NCBI GenBank assembly: GCA_048594375.1
Contig: JBMDXK010000018.1
Span: forward strand, 1-64,000
Direction of reading: 5' to 3'
Origin: JBMDXK01 sp048594375
GTDB lineage: Bacteria > Pseudomonadota > Alphaproteobacteria > Rhizobiales > Methylopilaceae
Length of the DNA stretch: 64,000 nucleotides
Shown here: piece by piece, positions 52,776 to 62,552 of the stretch
Layout of the letters: every line of letters begins with the position of its first letter
Numbering within the stretch: the stretch's first letter is position 1
The notes under the pieces: model-generated
What the model was told of the DNA's origin: nothing
What the model saw: only the letters and a program-made list of their open reading frames with translations
Databases searched by the model: none
Translations under genes and position numbers: made by a program

Positions 52776-54389
52776 TTATTCAGCAGCTAAACGAACCGCG
52801 GGAGCAGATTGTAATACTTCTGCATCAACATGCTGCTCAAATTTTGCAAAATTATCCTGAAACATTTGTACTAATTTTGCGGCCTGTGCATCATAGGAAC
52901 TTTTATCTTCCCATGTGGAACGTGGGTTAAGCAAGCTAGAATCAACGCCTTCAACAGAAACAGGCACAGCAAAGCCAAAGTTGGGATCAATGCGGAACTC
53001 TGCATCAGCCAACTTGCCAGAAAGGGCTGCGCTGAGTAAACCGCGTGTTGCCTTGATAGGCATACGTTTGCCAACACCGTTTGCGCCGCCTGTCCATCCA
53101 GTGGATACCAACCAACAATCTACGTTGTGCTGGGCAATCAGATCCCGCAACAGTTCACCGTATTCGGACGGATGACGCGGCATGAATGGTGCACCAAAAC
53201 AGGTCGAGAACGTAGCCTGAGGTTCCGTTACGCCTTTTTCTGTGCCGGCTACTTTTGCGGTATAGCCTGACAAGAAATGGTACATCGCCTGAGCAGGTGT
53301 CAGTTTTGCGATAGGAGGAAGAACCCCGAACGCATCGCAGGTGAGCATTACAATATTCTGAGGATTAGGCGCACGACCTGTCTCGGAGGCGTTTGAAATG
53401 AAGTGCAACGGGTAAGCGCAGCGCGTATTTTCTGTTTTAGAGCCATCATCAAAATCAGGAATACGGGTTTCAGGATCAATGGCAACGTTTTCGAGTACAG
53501 TGCCAAAACGTTGTGTGGTTGCATAAATTTCAGGCTCGGCTTCAGCAGAAAGACGAATCGTTTTTGCATAACAGCCACCTTCAAAATTGAAGATCCCGTT
53601 TTCGCTCCAGCCGTGTTCATCATCTCCGATCAGCGTGCGGGATGGATCAGCCGATAAGGTTGTTTTCCCAGTACCGGACAAACCGAAAAATACTGCAGTA
53701 TCTCCTTTATCGCCAACATTCGCGGAGCAATGCATGGGCATAACGCGTTTGGAAGGAAGGATATAATTGAGTGCGGTAAATACGGATTTTTTCATTTCAC
53801 CGGCATAGGATGTACCACCAATGAGAACAATACCACGGGTAAGATCAACGGCAATAACCGTTTCAGAACGGCAGCCATGACGTACAGGATCGGCTTTAAA
53901 ATCTGGTAGATCAACGATGGTAAGCTGCGGCACAAAACCAGCCAGTTCAGCGCGCTCTGGTCGAATAAGCAAGTTGCGAATGAACATGCTGTGCCATGCA
54001 AATTGCGTATAAACGCGCACACTGAGACGGTTTTCTGCATCGGCTCCACCATAAAGGTCTTGCACAAACAGCTCTTTGCCTTCGGCATGGATTTTAAAAT
54101 CTTCCAGAAGTGTGTCAAATTGAGCAGGAGTTATAGCACCGTTATTGTCCCACCAGATCGTGTTTTCAGTGTTTTCATCCCGGACGACAAATTTATCTTT
54201 TGGGCTGCGGCCTGTATGCACGCCAGTGTCCGCAACCAGAGCGCCGCCGTTGGTAAGGCGTGCCTCATTACGGCGAATGGCTTCCTCAGCCAGAGCAGGC
54301 TCCAACACATTCCAATGAACCGCGCGGAGACCACGAAAACCGAACGTTTCCGCACCATGGGCTTTGTTCCAAACACCTGATTGGTTCAC
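52776..54389 (-). CDS. pckA: Phosphoenolpyruvate carboxykinase (ATP)
   Basis: Makes phosphoenolpyruvate from oxaloacetate for gluconeogenesis. It has 537 residues from GTG 54389 (VNQSGVWNKAHGAETFGF). The P-loop is GLSGTGKTTLSADP, the kinase-2 motif is LIGDDEHGW, and FEGGCYAK and GRSPKDKFVV complete the active site. GTG is supported by GGAGG seven bases upstream and by a promoter -10 box at 54420-54425; the frame continues to 54446, but that start would lie upstream of the promoter. It is divergent from the ChvI-type regulator gene, as in many rhizobia and related bacteria. Confidence 0.95.
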   Translation of the reverse strand: MNQSGVWNKAHGAETFGFRGLRAVHWNVLEPALAEEAIRRNEARLTNGGALVADTGVHTGRSPKDKFVVRDENTENTIWWDNNGAITPAQFDTLLEDFKIHAEGKELFVQDLYGGADAENRLSVRVYTQFAWHSMFIRNLLIRPERAELAGFVPQLTIVDLPDFKADPVRHGCRSETVIAVDLTRGIVLIGGTSYAGEMKKSVFTALNYILPSKRVMPMHCSANVGDKGDTAVFFGLSGTGKTTLSADPSRTLIGDDEHGWSENGIFNFEGGCYAKTIRLSAEAEPEIYATTQRFGTVLENVAIDPETRIPDFDDGSKTENTRCAYPLHFISNASETGRAPNPQNIVMLTCDAFGVLPPIAKLTPAQAMYHFLSGYTAKVAGTEKGVTEPQATFSTCFGAPFMPRHPSEYGELLRDLIAQHNVDCWLVSTGWTGGANGVGKRMPIKATRGLLSAALSGKLADAEFRIDPNFGFAVPVSVEGVDSSLLNPRSTWEDKSSYDAQAAKLVQMFQDNFAKFEQHVDAEVLQSAPAVRLAAE

Positions 54390-54419
54390 GGATATATCCT
54401 CCAAGTCTGAGATACTGAG

Positions 54420-54425
54420 ATTATA
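54420..54425 (-). promoter_or_regulatory. Candidate -10 box of pckA
   Basis: TATAAT on the minus strand gives a leader of about 24 bases to the GTG start. The -35 region is poor, which would fit an activator-dependent promoter. The 366-base pckA-chvI interval shows no other gene. Confidence 0.4.
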
Positions 54426-54755
54426 ACACAAAATTCCATACTGCACATTGCAGACTTTACTTTGATAATTAGGGATATGGCCTGCTTGTCACCATAACTT
54501 CACTCTTCTTTAATAAATTATCAGTTCTTTGGCAATCTTATTGTGAAATATAGTTAACAATCCCTGTTTTTTTTGAGTGCTGCCGTCCTATCCAGTGGAA
54601 CATTCATTACTTTGCCGCATTTATAGCGACATGTACTTCTAGTTTAGCAACGCATGATGTGTTCAGAAATAGGCTTTATTGCCGAACTTATACACCCCAT
54701 GTAGTGATAAGGCTATTTTTTTTCAGGCCTTTGTTTTTTTGAGACGGAATATTTC

Positions 54756-55478
54756 ATGCCAACAATTGCTCTTGTTGATGACGATCGCAACATTCTTACT
54801 TCTGTTTCAATTGCTCTTGAAGCAGAAGGCTATCGGATCCAGACTTATACTGATGGCGCATCTGCCCTTGAAGGTCTGAAAGCCACCCCGCCTGATCTTG
54901 CAATTTTTGATATTAAAATGCCACGCATGGATGGCATGGAACTGTTGCGCCGCTTGCGCCAAAAATCGGAACTTCCAGTGATTTTTCTCACTTCCAAAGA
55001 TGAAGAAATTGACGAATTGTTCGGTTTGAAAATGGGTGCAGATGACTTTATTCACAAACCATTTTCCCAACGTCTTTTAGTGGAAAGAGTAAAGGCTGTG
55101 TTACGCCGCGCTGCACCGCGTGATCCGTCTTCTGCAAGCGCAAATGGAACCAACGGTGTAAAATCCTCAGAGGCAAAAACTATTGAACGTGGCTCTTTGA
55201 AAATGGATCCGGAACGTCATACCTGCACTTGGAACAGTGATAATGTGGTTTTGACGGTGACAGAATTCCTGATTTTGCAGTCTCTAGCGCAACGTCCTGG
55301 GGTGGTGAAAAGCCGAAACGCACTTATGGACGCCGCTTACGATGATCAAGTGTATGTGGATGACCGCACCATTGACAGCCATATTAAACGTCTGCGTAAG
55401 AAATTCAAAGCTGTCGATGATGATTTTGACATGATTGAGACGCTTTACGGTGTAGGCTATCGTTTCAAAGAAAGTTAA
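54756..55478 (+). CDS. chvI: Response regulator of the ChvI type
   Basis: OmpR-family two-component regulator of 240 residues. The receiver domain (about 1-120) has the acidic pair in LVDDDRN, the phospho-acceptor Asp52 in AIFDIKMPRMDG, and Lys in DDFIHKPFS. The C-terminal winged helix has VLTVTEFLILQSLAQRPGVVKSR, DDRTIDSHIKRLRKKFK and GVGYRFKE. ChvI usually works with the sensor ChvG, encoded just downstream. Here a terminator and the convergent pnp gene come next, so no partner kinase is adjacent. GAGACGG precedes ATG 54756. Its position divergent from pckA fits the known ChvI-pckA arrangement. Confidence 0.9.
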   Translation: MPTIALVDDDRNILTSVSIALEAEGYRIQTYTDGASALEGLKATPPDLAIFDIKMPRMDGMELLRRLRQKSELPVIFLTSKDEEIDELFGLKMGADDFIHKPFSQRLLVERVKAVLRRAAPRDPSSASANGTNGVKSSEAKTIERGSLKMDPERHTCTWNSDNVVLTVTEFLILQSLAQRPGVVKSRNALMDAAYDDQVYVDDRTIDSHIKRLRKKFKAVDDDFDMIETLYGVGYRFKES

Positions 55479-55480
55479 AA

Positions 55481-55504
55481 AAAAGCCCCGTTCGGGGCTT
55501 TTTT
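55481..55504 (+). terminator. Rho-independent terminator after chvI
   Basis: AAAAGCCCCG and CGGGGCTTTT pair around TT, followed by TT. It starts three bases after the stop codon. Confidence 0.9.
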
Positions 55505-55619
55505 AGCTTTGCCTGTTTTCGTGAATAATTAAGCATCTGCCCAAAATTGTTCAAGAAAACTTAGATGTATATAGAGGAAGTGTAGAATGTTTTCCTCTAT
55601 AATTTATATATGGATGAAA

Positions 55620-57752
55620 TTAACCCGCAGCTTCCGCATTATCACGCGGCGCCGCTTCGATATCTTCTCCAGTTTCTTGATCTACGGCACGCATGGAAAG
55701 GCGCACTTTGCCGCGATCATCAAAGCCGAGCAGTTTGACTTTGACTTTATCGCCTTCTTTGAGAACATCAGAAACTTTTGCTACCCGGTTTTGGGAAATC
55801 TGGCTTACATGCACCAGACCATCACGATTACCGAAGAAGTTTACAAATGCGCCAAAATCAACAACCTTTACAACGGTGCCATCGTAAACTTGGTTCAGTT
55901 CAGGCTCTGCCACAATAGATTTAATCCAGTTAAGAGCCGCTTTAATGGCTTTTTGGTCAGCGGATGCCACTTTAACAGTACCATCATCGCCGATATCAAT
56001 TTTTGCGCCGGTTTTTTCCACGATTTCACGGATCACTTTACCACCGGAACCAATCACTTCCCTAATTTTGTCGGTCGGGATATTGATGACTTCAATGCGT
56101 GGAGCATATTCGCCCAATTCTTCACGGGCAGAAGTCAATGCTTTTGCCATCTCGCTGAGAATATGAATGCGGCCATGCTTTGCCTGCTCCAGAGCCACCT
56201 TCATGATTTCTTCAGTGATACCGGCAATTTTGATGTCCATTTGCAGCGCCGTTACGCCATCCGATGTGCCAGCCACTTTAAAATCCATATCGCCCAAGTG
56301 ATCTTCATCACCTAGAATATCGGAAAGCACTGCAAAGCGTTCACCTTCCAAAATGAGACCCATCGCAATGCCGGCGACAGGACGCTTCAAAGGTACACCC
56401 GCATCCATAGCAGCCAATGACGTACCGCACACCGTTGCCATAGAAGACGAACCGTTTGATTCAGTGATTTCGGCAACCGCACGCAGTGTATAAGGGAATT
56501 GGTGGTGGGCAGGTAGTACAGGGCGCAAAGCGCGCCAAGCAAGCTTACCATGACCAATTTCACGACGACCGGGCGAACCCATGCGGCCTGTTTCACCAAC
56601 CGAATAGGGAGGGAAATTGTAGTGCAGCATGAATGATTCTTTATAGGTGCCACCCAAATCATCAATCATCTGTTCATCGTCGCCAGTGCCAAGCGTTGTG
56701 ACAACCAATGCTTGCGTTTCACCGCGTGTGAAGAGTGCAGAACCATGTGTGCGAGGCAGCACACCGACTTCTGCCACAATAGGACGCACTGTTTTCAGAT
56801 CACGCCCATCAATCCGGATACCTTCATCCAGAATGCTGTTGCGCACGATTTTTGCTTCAAGATCTTTCAGCAGGCTTCCTGCTTTTTCAATCGGGAAAGT
56901 CTCATCTTCTGCAAGCGCTTCTTTTACAGAGACCTTGGCAGCAGCAATTGCTTCGTAACGCTCTTGCTTGCGCTGGTTCTTATAAGCCGCGCGTAAACTG
57001 GCTTCACCAAGCTCTGCAATGCGTTTTTCCAGTGCGCTGTTGTCTTCAGCATCCATTTGGCGCGGTTCTTTAGCAGCTTTTTCAGCCAAAGAAATAATTG
57101 CATCCAGCACAGGCTGGAAGGACTTTTGCCCATGGACAACTGCGCCCAGCATAACTTCTTCAGAAAGCTCTTTTGCCTCGGACTCCACCATCAGCACCGC
57201 ATCGTGGGTACCGGCAACAACAAGATCAAGATCTGATTCAAGCGCTTGATCTGGGGTTGGGTTGACGACATATTGGCCGTTCACATAGCCTACACGCGCC
57301 GCGCCGATTGGCCCCATAAAGGGTACGCCGGAAAGAGTCAGTGCAGCAGAAGCTGCCACCATTGCTACGATATCAGGATCATTTTCCTGATCGTGCGAAA
57401 GAACAGTGACAATAACTTGCGTTTCGCAGCGCCAGCCATCGGCAAACAGCGGGCGGATTGGACGATCAATCAGACGTGAAATCAATGTCTCACGCTCAGT
57501 AGGACGGCCTTCACGTTTAAAGTAACCACCAGGAATGCGACCTGCCGCATAATATTTTTCTTGGTAATTCACAGTGAGCGGCATAAAATCAATGCCAGCT
57601 TTGGGTTCTTTTGCGCCTACTACGGTGGCTAAAACAGTGGTTTCACCATATGTGGCCAAAACTGAACCATCGGCCTGGCGTGCCATGCGACCTGTTTCAA
57701 GTGTCAGTTTACGGCCAGCCCATTCGATGGTTTCACGTTGGATATCAAACAT
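55620..57752 (-). CDS. pnp: Polyribonucleotide nucleotidyltransferase
   Basis: Phosphorolytic 3'-5' exoribonuclease that is part of RNA decay. It has 710 residues: two RNase PH domains (about 1-210 and 320-540) separated by a helical linker, a KH domain (about 550-615, INIPTDKIREVIGSGGK) and an S1 domain (about 620-690, GTVVKVVDFGAFVNF). The GSSSMATVC segment of the second PH domain carries the active site. It lies downstream of rpsO by 155 bases, the conserved rpsO-pnp order. Confidence 0.97.
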   Translation of the reverse strand: MFDIQRETIEWAGRKLTLETGRMARQADGSVLATYGETTVLATVVGAKEPKAGIDFMPLTVNYQEKYYAAGRIPGGYFKREGRPTERETLISRLIDRPIRPLFADGWRCETQVIVTVLSHDQENDPDIVAMVAASAALTLSGVPFMGPIGAARVGYVNGQYVVNPTPDQALESDLDLVVAGTHDAVLMVESEAKELSEEVMLGAVVHGQKSFQPVLDAIISLAEKAAKEPRQMDAEDNSALEKRIAELGEASLRAAYKNQRKQERYEAIAAAKVSVKEALAEDETFPIEKAGSLLKDLEAKIVRNSILDEGIRIDGRDLKTVRPIVAEVGVLPRTHGSALFTRGETQALVVTTLGTGDDEQMIDDLGGTYKESFMLHYNFPPYSVGETGRMGSPGRREIGHGKLAWRALRPVLPAHHQFPYTLRAVAEITESNGSSSMATVCGTSLAAMDAGVPLKRPVAGIAMGLILEGERFAVLSDILGDEDHLGDMDFKVAGTSDGVTALQMDIKIAGITEEIMKVALEQAKHGRIHILSEMAKALTSAREELGEYAPRIEVINIPTDKIREVIGSGGKVIREIVEKTGAKIDIGDDGTVKVASADQKAIKAALNWIKSIVAEPELNQVYDGTVVKVVDFGAFVNFFGNRDGLVHVSQISQNRVAKVSDVLKEGDKVKVKLLGFDDRGKVRLSMRAVDQETGEDIEAAPRDNAEAAG

Positions 57753-57907
57753 TCAGCAATGCTTTCTTTTATTCTTGTTTGCCATAGGCAAGATAGCGAG
57801 AAACTGTATTTTAACAGTTTCTGGCAATCCTGCCATGAACTCGGGTGGAAGGCTTGCGCACAAGCCCTAAAGGAAGTGCAGCGACCAGAGCCGCTGCACA
57901 ACACATT

Positions 57908-58177
57908 TTAACGGCGGATGCCGAGGCGCTTAATGAGCGACTGATAACGGTCTTCATCACGCGACTTGATATAATCCAGCAAACTACGGCGACGGCTAAC
58001 CATTTTCAAAAGGCCACGGCGAGAATGGTTATCTTTCGCGTGAGTTTTGAAATGTTCGGTCAGGTTAGCGATACGGGTTGTCAAAATGGCAACCTGTACT
58101 TCAGGAGAACCTGTATCGTTTTCTTTTGTGGCGTATTCGCTTACAAGCTGTTGCTTGTTTTCAGCAGTGATCGACAT
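57908..58177 (-). CDS. rpsO: 30S ribosomal protein S15
   Basis: Ribosomal protein uS15 of 89 residues, binding the central domain of 16S rRNA. SPEVQVAILTTRIANLTEHFKTH and HSRRGLLKMVSRRRSLLDYIK are the family's signature. AAAGGACA precedes the ATG. The first codons lie inside the end of truB, with a 17-base overlap, so their translation may be linked. Confidence 0.97.
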   Translation of the reverse strand: MSITAENKQQLVSEYATKENDTGSPEVQVAILTTRIANLTEHFKTHAKDNHSRRGLLKMVSRRRSLLDYIKSRDEDRYQSLIKRLGIRR

Positions 58178-59138
58178 CGGGATGTCCTTTCAAATAGCCC
58201 GCATCATGCGAAGCAGGCAGGTTAAACACACGGTTTGGCATAATTTCACCTGCTTTAATCTGGGCAAGGGCTATGAGCTGGCTACCCGCCGTCACATATA
58301 CCGAACCTTCATAAACAGGGGCGTCACGCCCACGCATAAAAACAGTCATACCCCGTTGGAGGCGTGCTGCATCTGCCATACTGACGGCCAGCGCCGGGAT
58401 GTCGTCCAGCGCGGTCTCAACAGGCAGTAACCAGTCGGGAAAGAAATTTTCACCGGCCGTACTCTGACGCAATGTTTCCATTTCGTCCAGAGAAATTAGA
58501 TGCGACTCATCAAACCCACCAACACGCACACGCCGTAATGCCGCAATATGCCCAAGACAGCCAAGCTGCTCCCCCATATCGCGTGCTAACGAACGCACAT
58601 AGGTTCCTTTGCCGCACTCTATTTCAAATTCTGCATGATCAGGATGAAACGTCCCGACCTGCTCCAGCATATGCACAGTAATTTCACGCGCTGTCAATGC
58701 GGCGTGTTCTCCATTGCGGGCAAGATCATATGCGCGTTCGCCATTGATTTTTAATGCTGAAAACTGCGGTGGCATTTGCAAAAACGTGCCACGAAAACGG
58801 GGTAAGATAGCAGCAATGTCTTCTTGAGATGGACGCAAGGAACAGCTTTCAAGAATCTCACCTTCCAGATCATCGGTCGTGGTTTGCGCACCCCAGCGTA
58901 CTGTAAAACGATAAATCTTGCGGCCATCCATCGCATAAGGCACCGTCTTGGTAGCCTCGCCCAGTGCAATTGGCAAGCATCCACTGGCGAGCGGATCCAG
59001 CGTACCTGCATGGCCTGCTTTTTTCGCATTAAATAACCATTTCACCTTAGAAACAGCCTGCGTTGAAGTCATCCCAATGGGCTTGTCCATAATTACCCAC
59101 CCATGCACATCGCGTTTGAAACGGCGTGGCGCACTCAT
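58161..59138 (-). CDS. truB: tRNA pseudouridine(55) synthase
   Basis: Makes pseudouridine 55 in the T loop of nearly all tRNAs. It has 325 residues. The catalytic Asp48 is in GHAGTLDPLASGCLPIALGEAT, the KTVPYAMDGRKIYRFTVRWG segment follows, and the C-terminal extension is longer than a minimal TruB. The start ATG overlaps the rbfA stop by four bases. It is part of the rbfA-truB-rpsO-pnp series. Confidence 0.95.
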   Translation of the reverse strand: MSAPRRFKRDVHGWVIMDKPIGMTSTQAVSKVKWLFNAKKAGHAGTLDPLASGCLPIALGEATKTVPYAMDGRKIYRFTVRWGAQTTTDDLEGEILESCSLRPSQEDIAAILPRFRGTFLQMPPQFSALKINGERAYDLARNGEHAALTAREITVHMLEQVGTFHPDHAEFEIECGKGTYVRSLARDMGEQLGCLGHIAALRRVRVGGFDESHLISLDEMETLRQSTAGENFFPDWLLPVETALDDIPALAVSMADAARLQRGMTVFMRGRDAPVYEGSVYVTAGSQLIALAQIKAGEIMPNRVFNLPASHDAGYLKGHPDVDHC

Positions 59139-59554
59139 GGCAGATCGTCCTCATTTCCATCATTGGCGAGCAAATCACGTTTTACTTCCGGAGAGTTCAG
59201 CAAAGCATCAATATGGGCGCCACGATCAAATGACTCATCCACCAGAAAACGCAGATCAGGTGTAAATTTCAAATTGAGCTGTCGCGCCAACTCGCTGCGC
59301 AATGGACGCACATTTTTTGAGAGTAATTTTGGAATATCAGTACTGTTTTTACCGCCGAGCGGCATAATAAAAACGGTTGCAATTTTCAAATCCGGAGACA
59401 TTCTTACTTCAGTCACCGTCAGGAGCCGGGTATCAACTTCACCCGTCATATGAGCGCCTGAACCCAATACGCTGGAAAGAACATGACGGATGAGTTCACC
59501 TACGCGAAGCTGCCGCTGGCTAGGACCTTTATTGCCTGTATTTGGTTTTACCAT
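59135..59554 (-). CDS. rbfA: Ribosome-binding factor A
   Basis: 30S maturation factor of 139 residues with the KH-like fold. The protein has SQRQLRVGELIRHVLSSVL at the start and VTEVRMSPDLKIATVFIMPLGG, LNLKFTPDLRFLVDES in the core. The C-terminal part is longer and acidic (DLLANDGNEDDLP), as often in alphaproteobacteria. It overlaps truB by four bases. A hairpin with T-run stands between it and infB, upstream. Confidence 0.95.
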   Translation of the reverse strand: MVKPNTGNKGPSQRQLRVGELIRHVLSSVLGSGAHMTGEVDTRLLTVTEVRMSPDLKIATVFIMPLGGKNSTDIPKLLSKNVRPLRSELARQLNLKFTPDLRFLVDESFDRGAHIDALLNSPEVKRDLLANDGNEDDLP

Positions 59555-59753
59555 ACATATTCTCGGTAACTTTTGAATACTGAATATTTATTGAATATAT
59601 TTAAAAGCTGCACACCAAAACTGTTCCAGCTTCAATATGATCTTGATAATTCATATTCGGAAAAATCGAATATTTTCGCTATAGATAACTATTGTGTCGC
59701 AAATTTTCCAAATCATTCAATGCTTTATATGCCTCTTGATTTCCATCAAAGAA

Positions 59754-59787
59754 AATTAGGGGTGCTTAGTAATCGGCACCCCTAATT
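59754..59787 (-). terminator. Rho-independent terminator after infB
   Basis: AATTAGGGGTGC (59754-59765) and GCACCCCTAATT (59776-59787) pair around a 10-base loop; on the minus strand TTTCTTT follows. It splits the nusA-infB unit from rbfA-truB-rpsO-pnp. The rest of 59555-59753 has a 70-codon plus-strand frame (59573-59785) that I do not regard as a gene. Confidence 0.8.
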
Positions 59788-59789
59788 TT

Positions 59790-62552
59790 TTATAAAGAAC
59801 GTTTGATTTCTTCTACACGATAGCATTCGATAATATCGTTTGCGCGCATGTCCTGATAACCTTCAAAAGCCATACCGCACTCTTGCCCAACCAATGCTTC
59901 TTTGACTTCGTCTTTGAAGCGTTTGAGGGTGGAAAGTTTGCCTTCGTGAATAACAACGTTATCACGGATCAGGCGGACATTGGCACCGCGCTCTACGCGG
60001 CCCTCTGTGATACGGCAACCTGCAACCTTGCCCACTTTGGAAATGTTGAACACTTCCTGAATAAGCGCGTTACCGAGGAAGGTTTCACGGCGTTCTGGCG
60101 CCAGAAGTCCCGACATTGCGGCTTTTATATCATCCACCAAATCGTAAATAATATTGTAATAGCGGATTTCATGACCTTGGCGATCAGCCAACTCACGAGC
60201 TTCTTTGTGTGCGCGCACATTGAAGCCAATGATCGCCGCACCGGATGCCGCAGCGAGCGAGACATCGGATTCTGAAATTCCACCAACGCCCGCATGGATA
60301 ACCCGCGCAATCACTTCGTCCGTACCCAATTTATCCAAAGCCTGAATAATTGCTTCAACGGAACCCTGCACGTCACCTTTAATCAGAAGCGGAAATTCTT
60401 TACGGCCAGCCGTTACCTTAAGCTGGCTCATCATGTTTTCTAGCGAACCGCGTGCAGTGCCTAAACGCGCTGCCGCACTTTCACGCCGCTGACGTGCGCG
60501 GTATTCTGTAATTTCACGAGCGCGCGCCTCGTTTTCCACCACACCCAAACGATCGCCAGCTTCTGGCGCGCCATTGAAGCCTAGGATTTCAACAGGCAAA
60601 GATGGCTCTGCTTCAACAACTTGTGAGCCGCGGTCGTTGAGCAGGGCGCGTACTTTACCCCATTCGCCACCCGCAACAACAATGTCACCGACTTTGAGCG
60701 TGCCGCGCTGGACCAGTACGGTAGCAACAGGACCACGGCCTTTATCCAACTTGGCTTCAATAACAATACCTTCAGCGGCACGTTCTGGATTTGCTTTAAG
60801 ATCAAGAATTTCGGACTGCAGCTGAATGACATCAAGCAGCTTGTCGAGATTCATACGCTGCTTCGCAGAAACTTCGACTTCGAGCGTTTCGCCGCCTAGT
60901 GTTTCTACCTGGACTTCATATTGCAACAGTTCGGTACGAACACGGTCAGGCTTGGCATCCGGCTTGTCAATTTTGTTGATTGCCACAATCATCGGAACTT
61001 GCGCCGCGCGCGCATGGTTAATTGCTTCAATAGTCTGCGGCATTACACCGTCATCGGCTGCAACAACCAGCACAACAATATCAGTAGCTTTCGCACCGCG
61101 AGCGCGCATTGCCGTAAAGGCTTCATGGCCTGGTGTATCAATGAATGTGATGCGTCCACCATGTGAGTTGGCTACCTGATAAGCACCAATGTGCTGGGTA
61201 ATGCCGCCCGCTTCGCCAGAAACAACGTTTGCAGAACGAATCGCATCAAGCAACGATGTTTTACCATGGTCAACGTGACCCATGATCGTTACGACTGGCG
61301 GACGGGATTTCAGCGTTTCTTCTGAATCGAGGCTATCAAACAGACCTTCCTCCACATCAGCTTCAGACACACGTCTTACGGTATGGCCAAGTTCCTCGGC
61401 CACCAACTGGGCTGTATCCGAATCGATAACATCTGTGATCTTCTTCATCATGCCTTCACGCATCAACAGACGAATAACATCGACTGCGCGTTCAGACATT
61501 CTGTTGGCCAGCTCCTGAATTGTAATGATTTCAGGAATAATCACCTCACGGCTGATTTTTTCTTTTGGTGTTTTTTGCTGCCCTTTGCCACTAATCCGCT
61601 GTTGACGACGGCGATAAGAAGCAAGAGAACGTGAGCGTTCTTCATTTTCTTCCGATGCGTTTTGAACGGTCAGGCGACCACGACGTTTATCATCGCCTTT
61701 TGTTTTTACCGGAGCTTCAGGCTTGACAGCCACGGCAGCACGACCAGCGGAACCACTGCGACGTACGCTACCACGATCATCATCATCCATAGGGCGGGCG
61801 CGTACAGCGCTGGACTTTTCACCAGCGGAGGCAACACGCGATGGTTTTGCCAGTTCAGGGTCAGGCGGTAAAACAACTTTAGGCGAAAGAATGGGCTGTG
61901 GTTTTCTGAAGCCACCGCTTGGCGAATTCGCCGGACGTGGCAATGCAGATTGCGGACGAGTGGATGCAGGTTGCGCAGGATGCGAGCGTACAGGAGCAGC
62001 ACCAGAATTTGATTGTGGAGTTGGCACCTTGGAAGCAGACTCTTTGGGAGAGGAAACTTCAGCGGCTGCATTTTTAGCAGCTTCTAAAGCCGCTTGGCGC
62101 GCTTCTTCTGCGGCACGCTCTGCGCGCGCTTTTTCTTCTGCCTGACGCAAAATTTCCTGTTCTTCTGCTATGCGACGCTCTTCCGCATCCCGCTTCATTG
62201 CATTGGCAAGGGCGCTGGCACGCGCATCCATTTCATTGCCTGAAAGCGCATTGAGAACAATACGACCACTCTTTGCCGCAGTCTTGTTCGGACGGTTACG
62301 ATTTTCCTGCCTTTGATCCCCTGAAAAAGAGGGCTTTGGCGCTGCTGCGCGTTGCGAATCGTTGGAGGCAGGGGCTGCACCATCATTTGCGCCAATCACA
62401 CGCCGTTTGACTTTTTCCACAACAACAGCTTTTGATCGGCCATGCGAAAAGCTCTGGCGGACAGTCCCCTGCTCCACGGGACGCTTCAGTGTCAGTGTTT
62501 TACTGCTAGGCATACCCAAAGTTTTATCGTTGTTGTTTTTCGTATCGCTCAT
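59790..62552 (-). CDS. infB: Translation initiation factor IF-2
   Basis: GTPase that brings fMet-tRNA to the ribosome. It has 920 residues. The first 330 residues are charged, Ala-rich and low in complexity, with a coiled AEEARQAALEAAKNAAAEV segment. The IF2-N motif and the G domain follow: G1 GHVDHGKTSLL near residue 425, G3 DTPGHEAFTAM and G4 NKIDKP. Domains II-IV hold the fMet-tRNA binding part. It overlaps the YlxR-type gene by four bases (ATGA) and belongs to the nusA-ylxR-infB unit. Confidence 0.97.
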   Translation of the reverse strand: MSDTKNNNDKTLGMPSSKTLTLKRPVEQGTVRQSFSHGRSKAVVVEKVKRRVIGANDGAAPASNDSQRAAAPKPSFSGDQRQENRNRPNKTAAKSGRIVLNALSGNEMDARASALANAMKRDAEERRIAEEQEILRQAEEKARAERAAEEARQAALEAAKNAAAEVSSPKESASKVPTPQSNSGAAPVRSHPAQPASTRPQSALPRPANSPSGGFRKPQPILSPKVVLPPDPELAKPSRVASAGEKSSAVRARPMDDDDRGSVRRSGSAGRAAVAVKPEAPVKTKGDDKRRGRLTVQNASEENEERSRSLASYRRRQQRISGKGQQKTPKEKISREVIIPEIITIQELANRMSERAVDVIRLLMREGMMKKITDVIDSDTAQLVAEELGHTVRRVSEADVEEGLFDSLDSEETLKSRPPVVTIMGHVDHGKTSLLDAIRSANVVSGEAGGITQHIGAYQVANSHGGRITFIDTPGHEAFTAMRARGAKATDIVVLVVAADDGVMPQTIEAINHARAAQVPMIVAINKIDKPDAKPDRVRTELLQYEVQVETLGGETLEVEVSAKQRMNLDKLLDVIQLQSEILDLKANPERAAEGIVIEAKLDKGRGPVATVLVQRGTLKVGDIVVAGGEWGKVRALLNDRGSQVVEAEPSLPVEILGFNGAPEAGDRLGVVENEARAREITEYRARQRRESAAARLGTARGSLENMMSQLKVTAGRKEFPLLIKGDVQGSVEAIIQALDKLGTDEVIARVIHAGVGGISESDVSLAAASGAAIIGFNVRAHKEARELADRQGHEIRYYNIIYDLVDDIKAAMSGLLAPERRETFLGNALIQEVFNISKVGKVAGCRITEGRVERGANVRLIRDNVVIHEGKLSTLKRFKDEVKEALVGQECGMAFEGYQDMRANDIIECYRVEEIKRSL

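Noticed and set aside
54390..54446. Longer N terminus of PckA from 54446
   Set aside because: The region contains the TATAAT box and a good ribosome site directly before GTG 54389.
59573..59785. Plus-strand frame of 70 codons between infB and rbfA
   Set aside because: It is in an AT-rich spacer, lacks a ribosome site and ends within the infB terminator.
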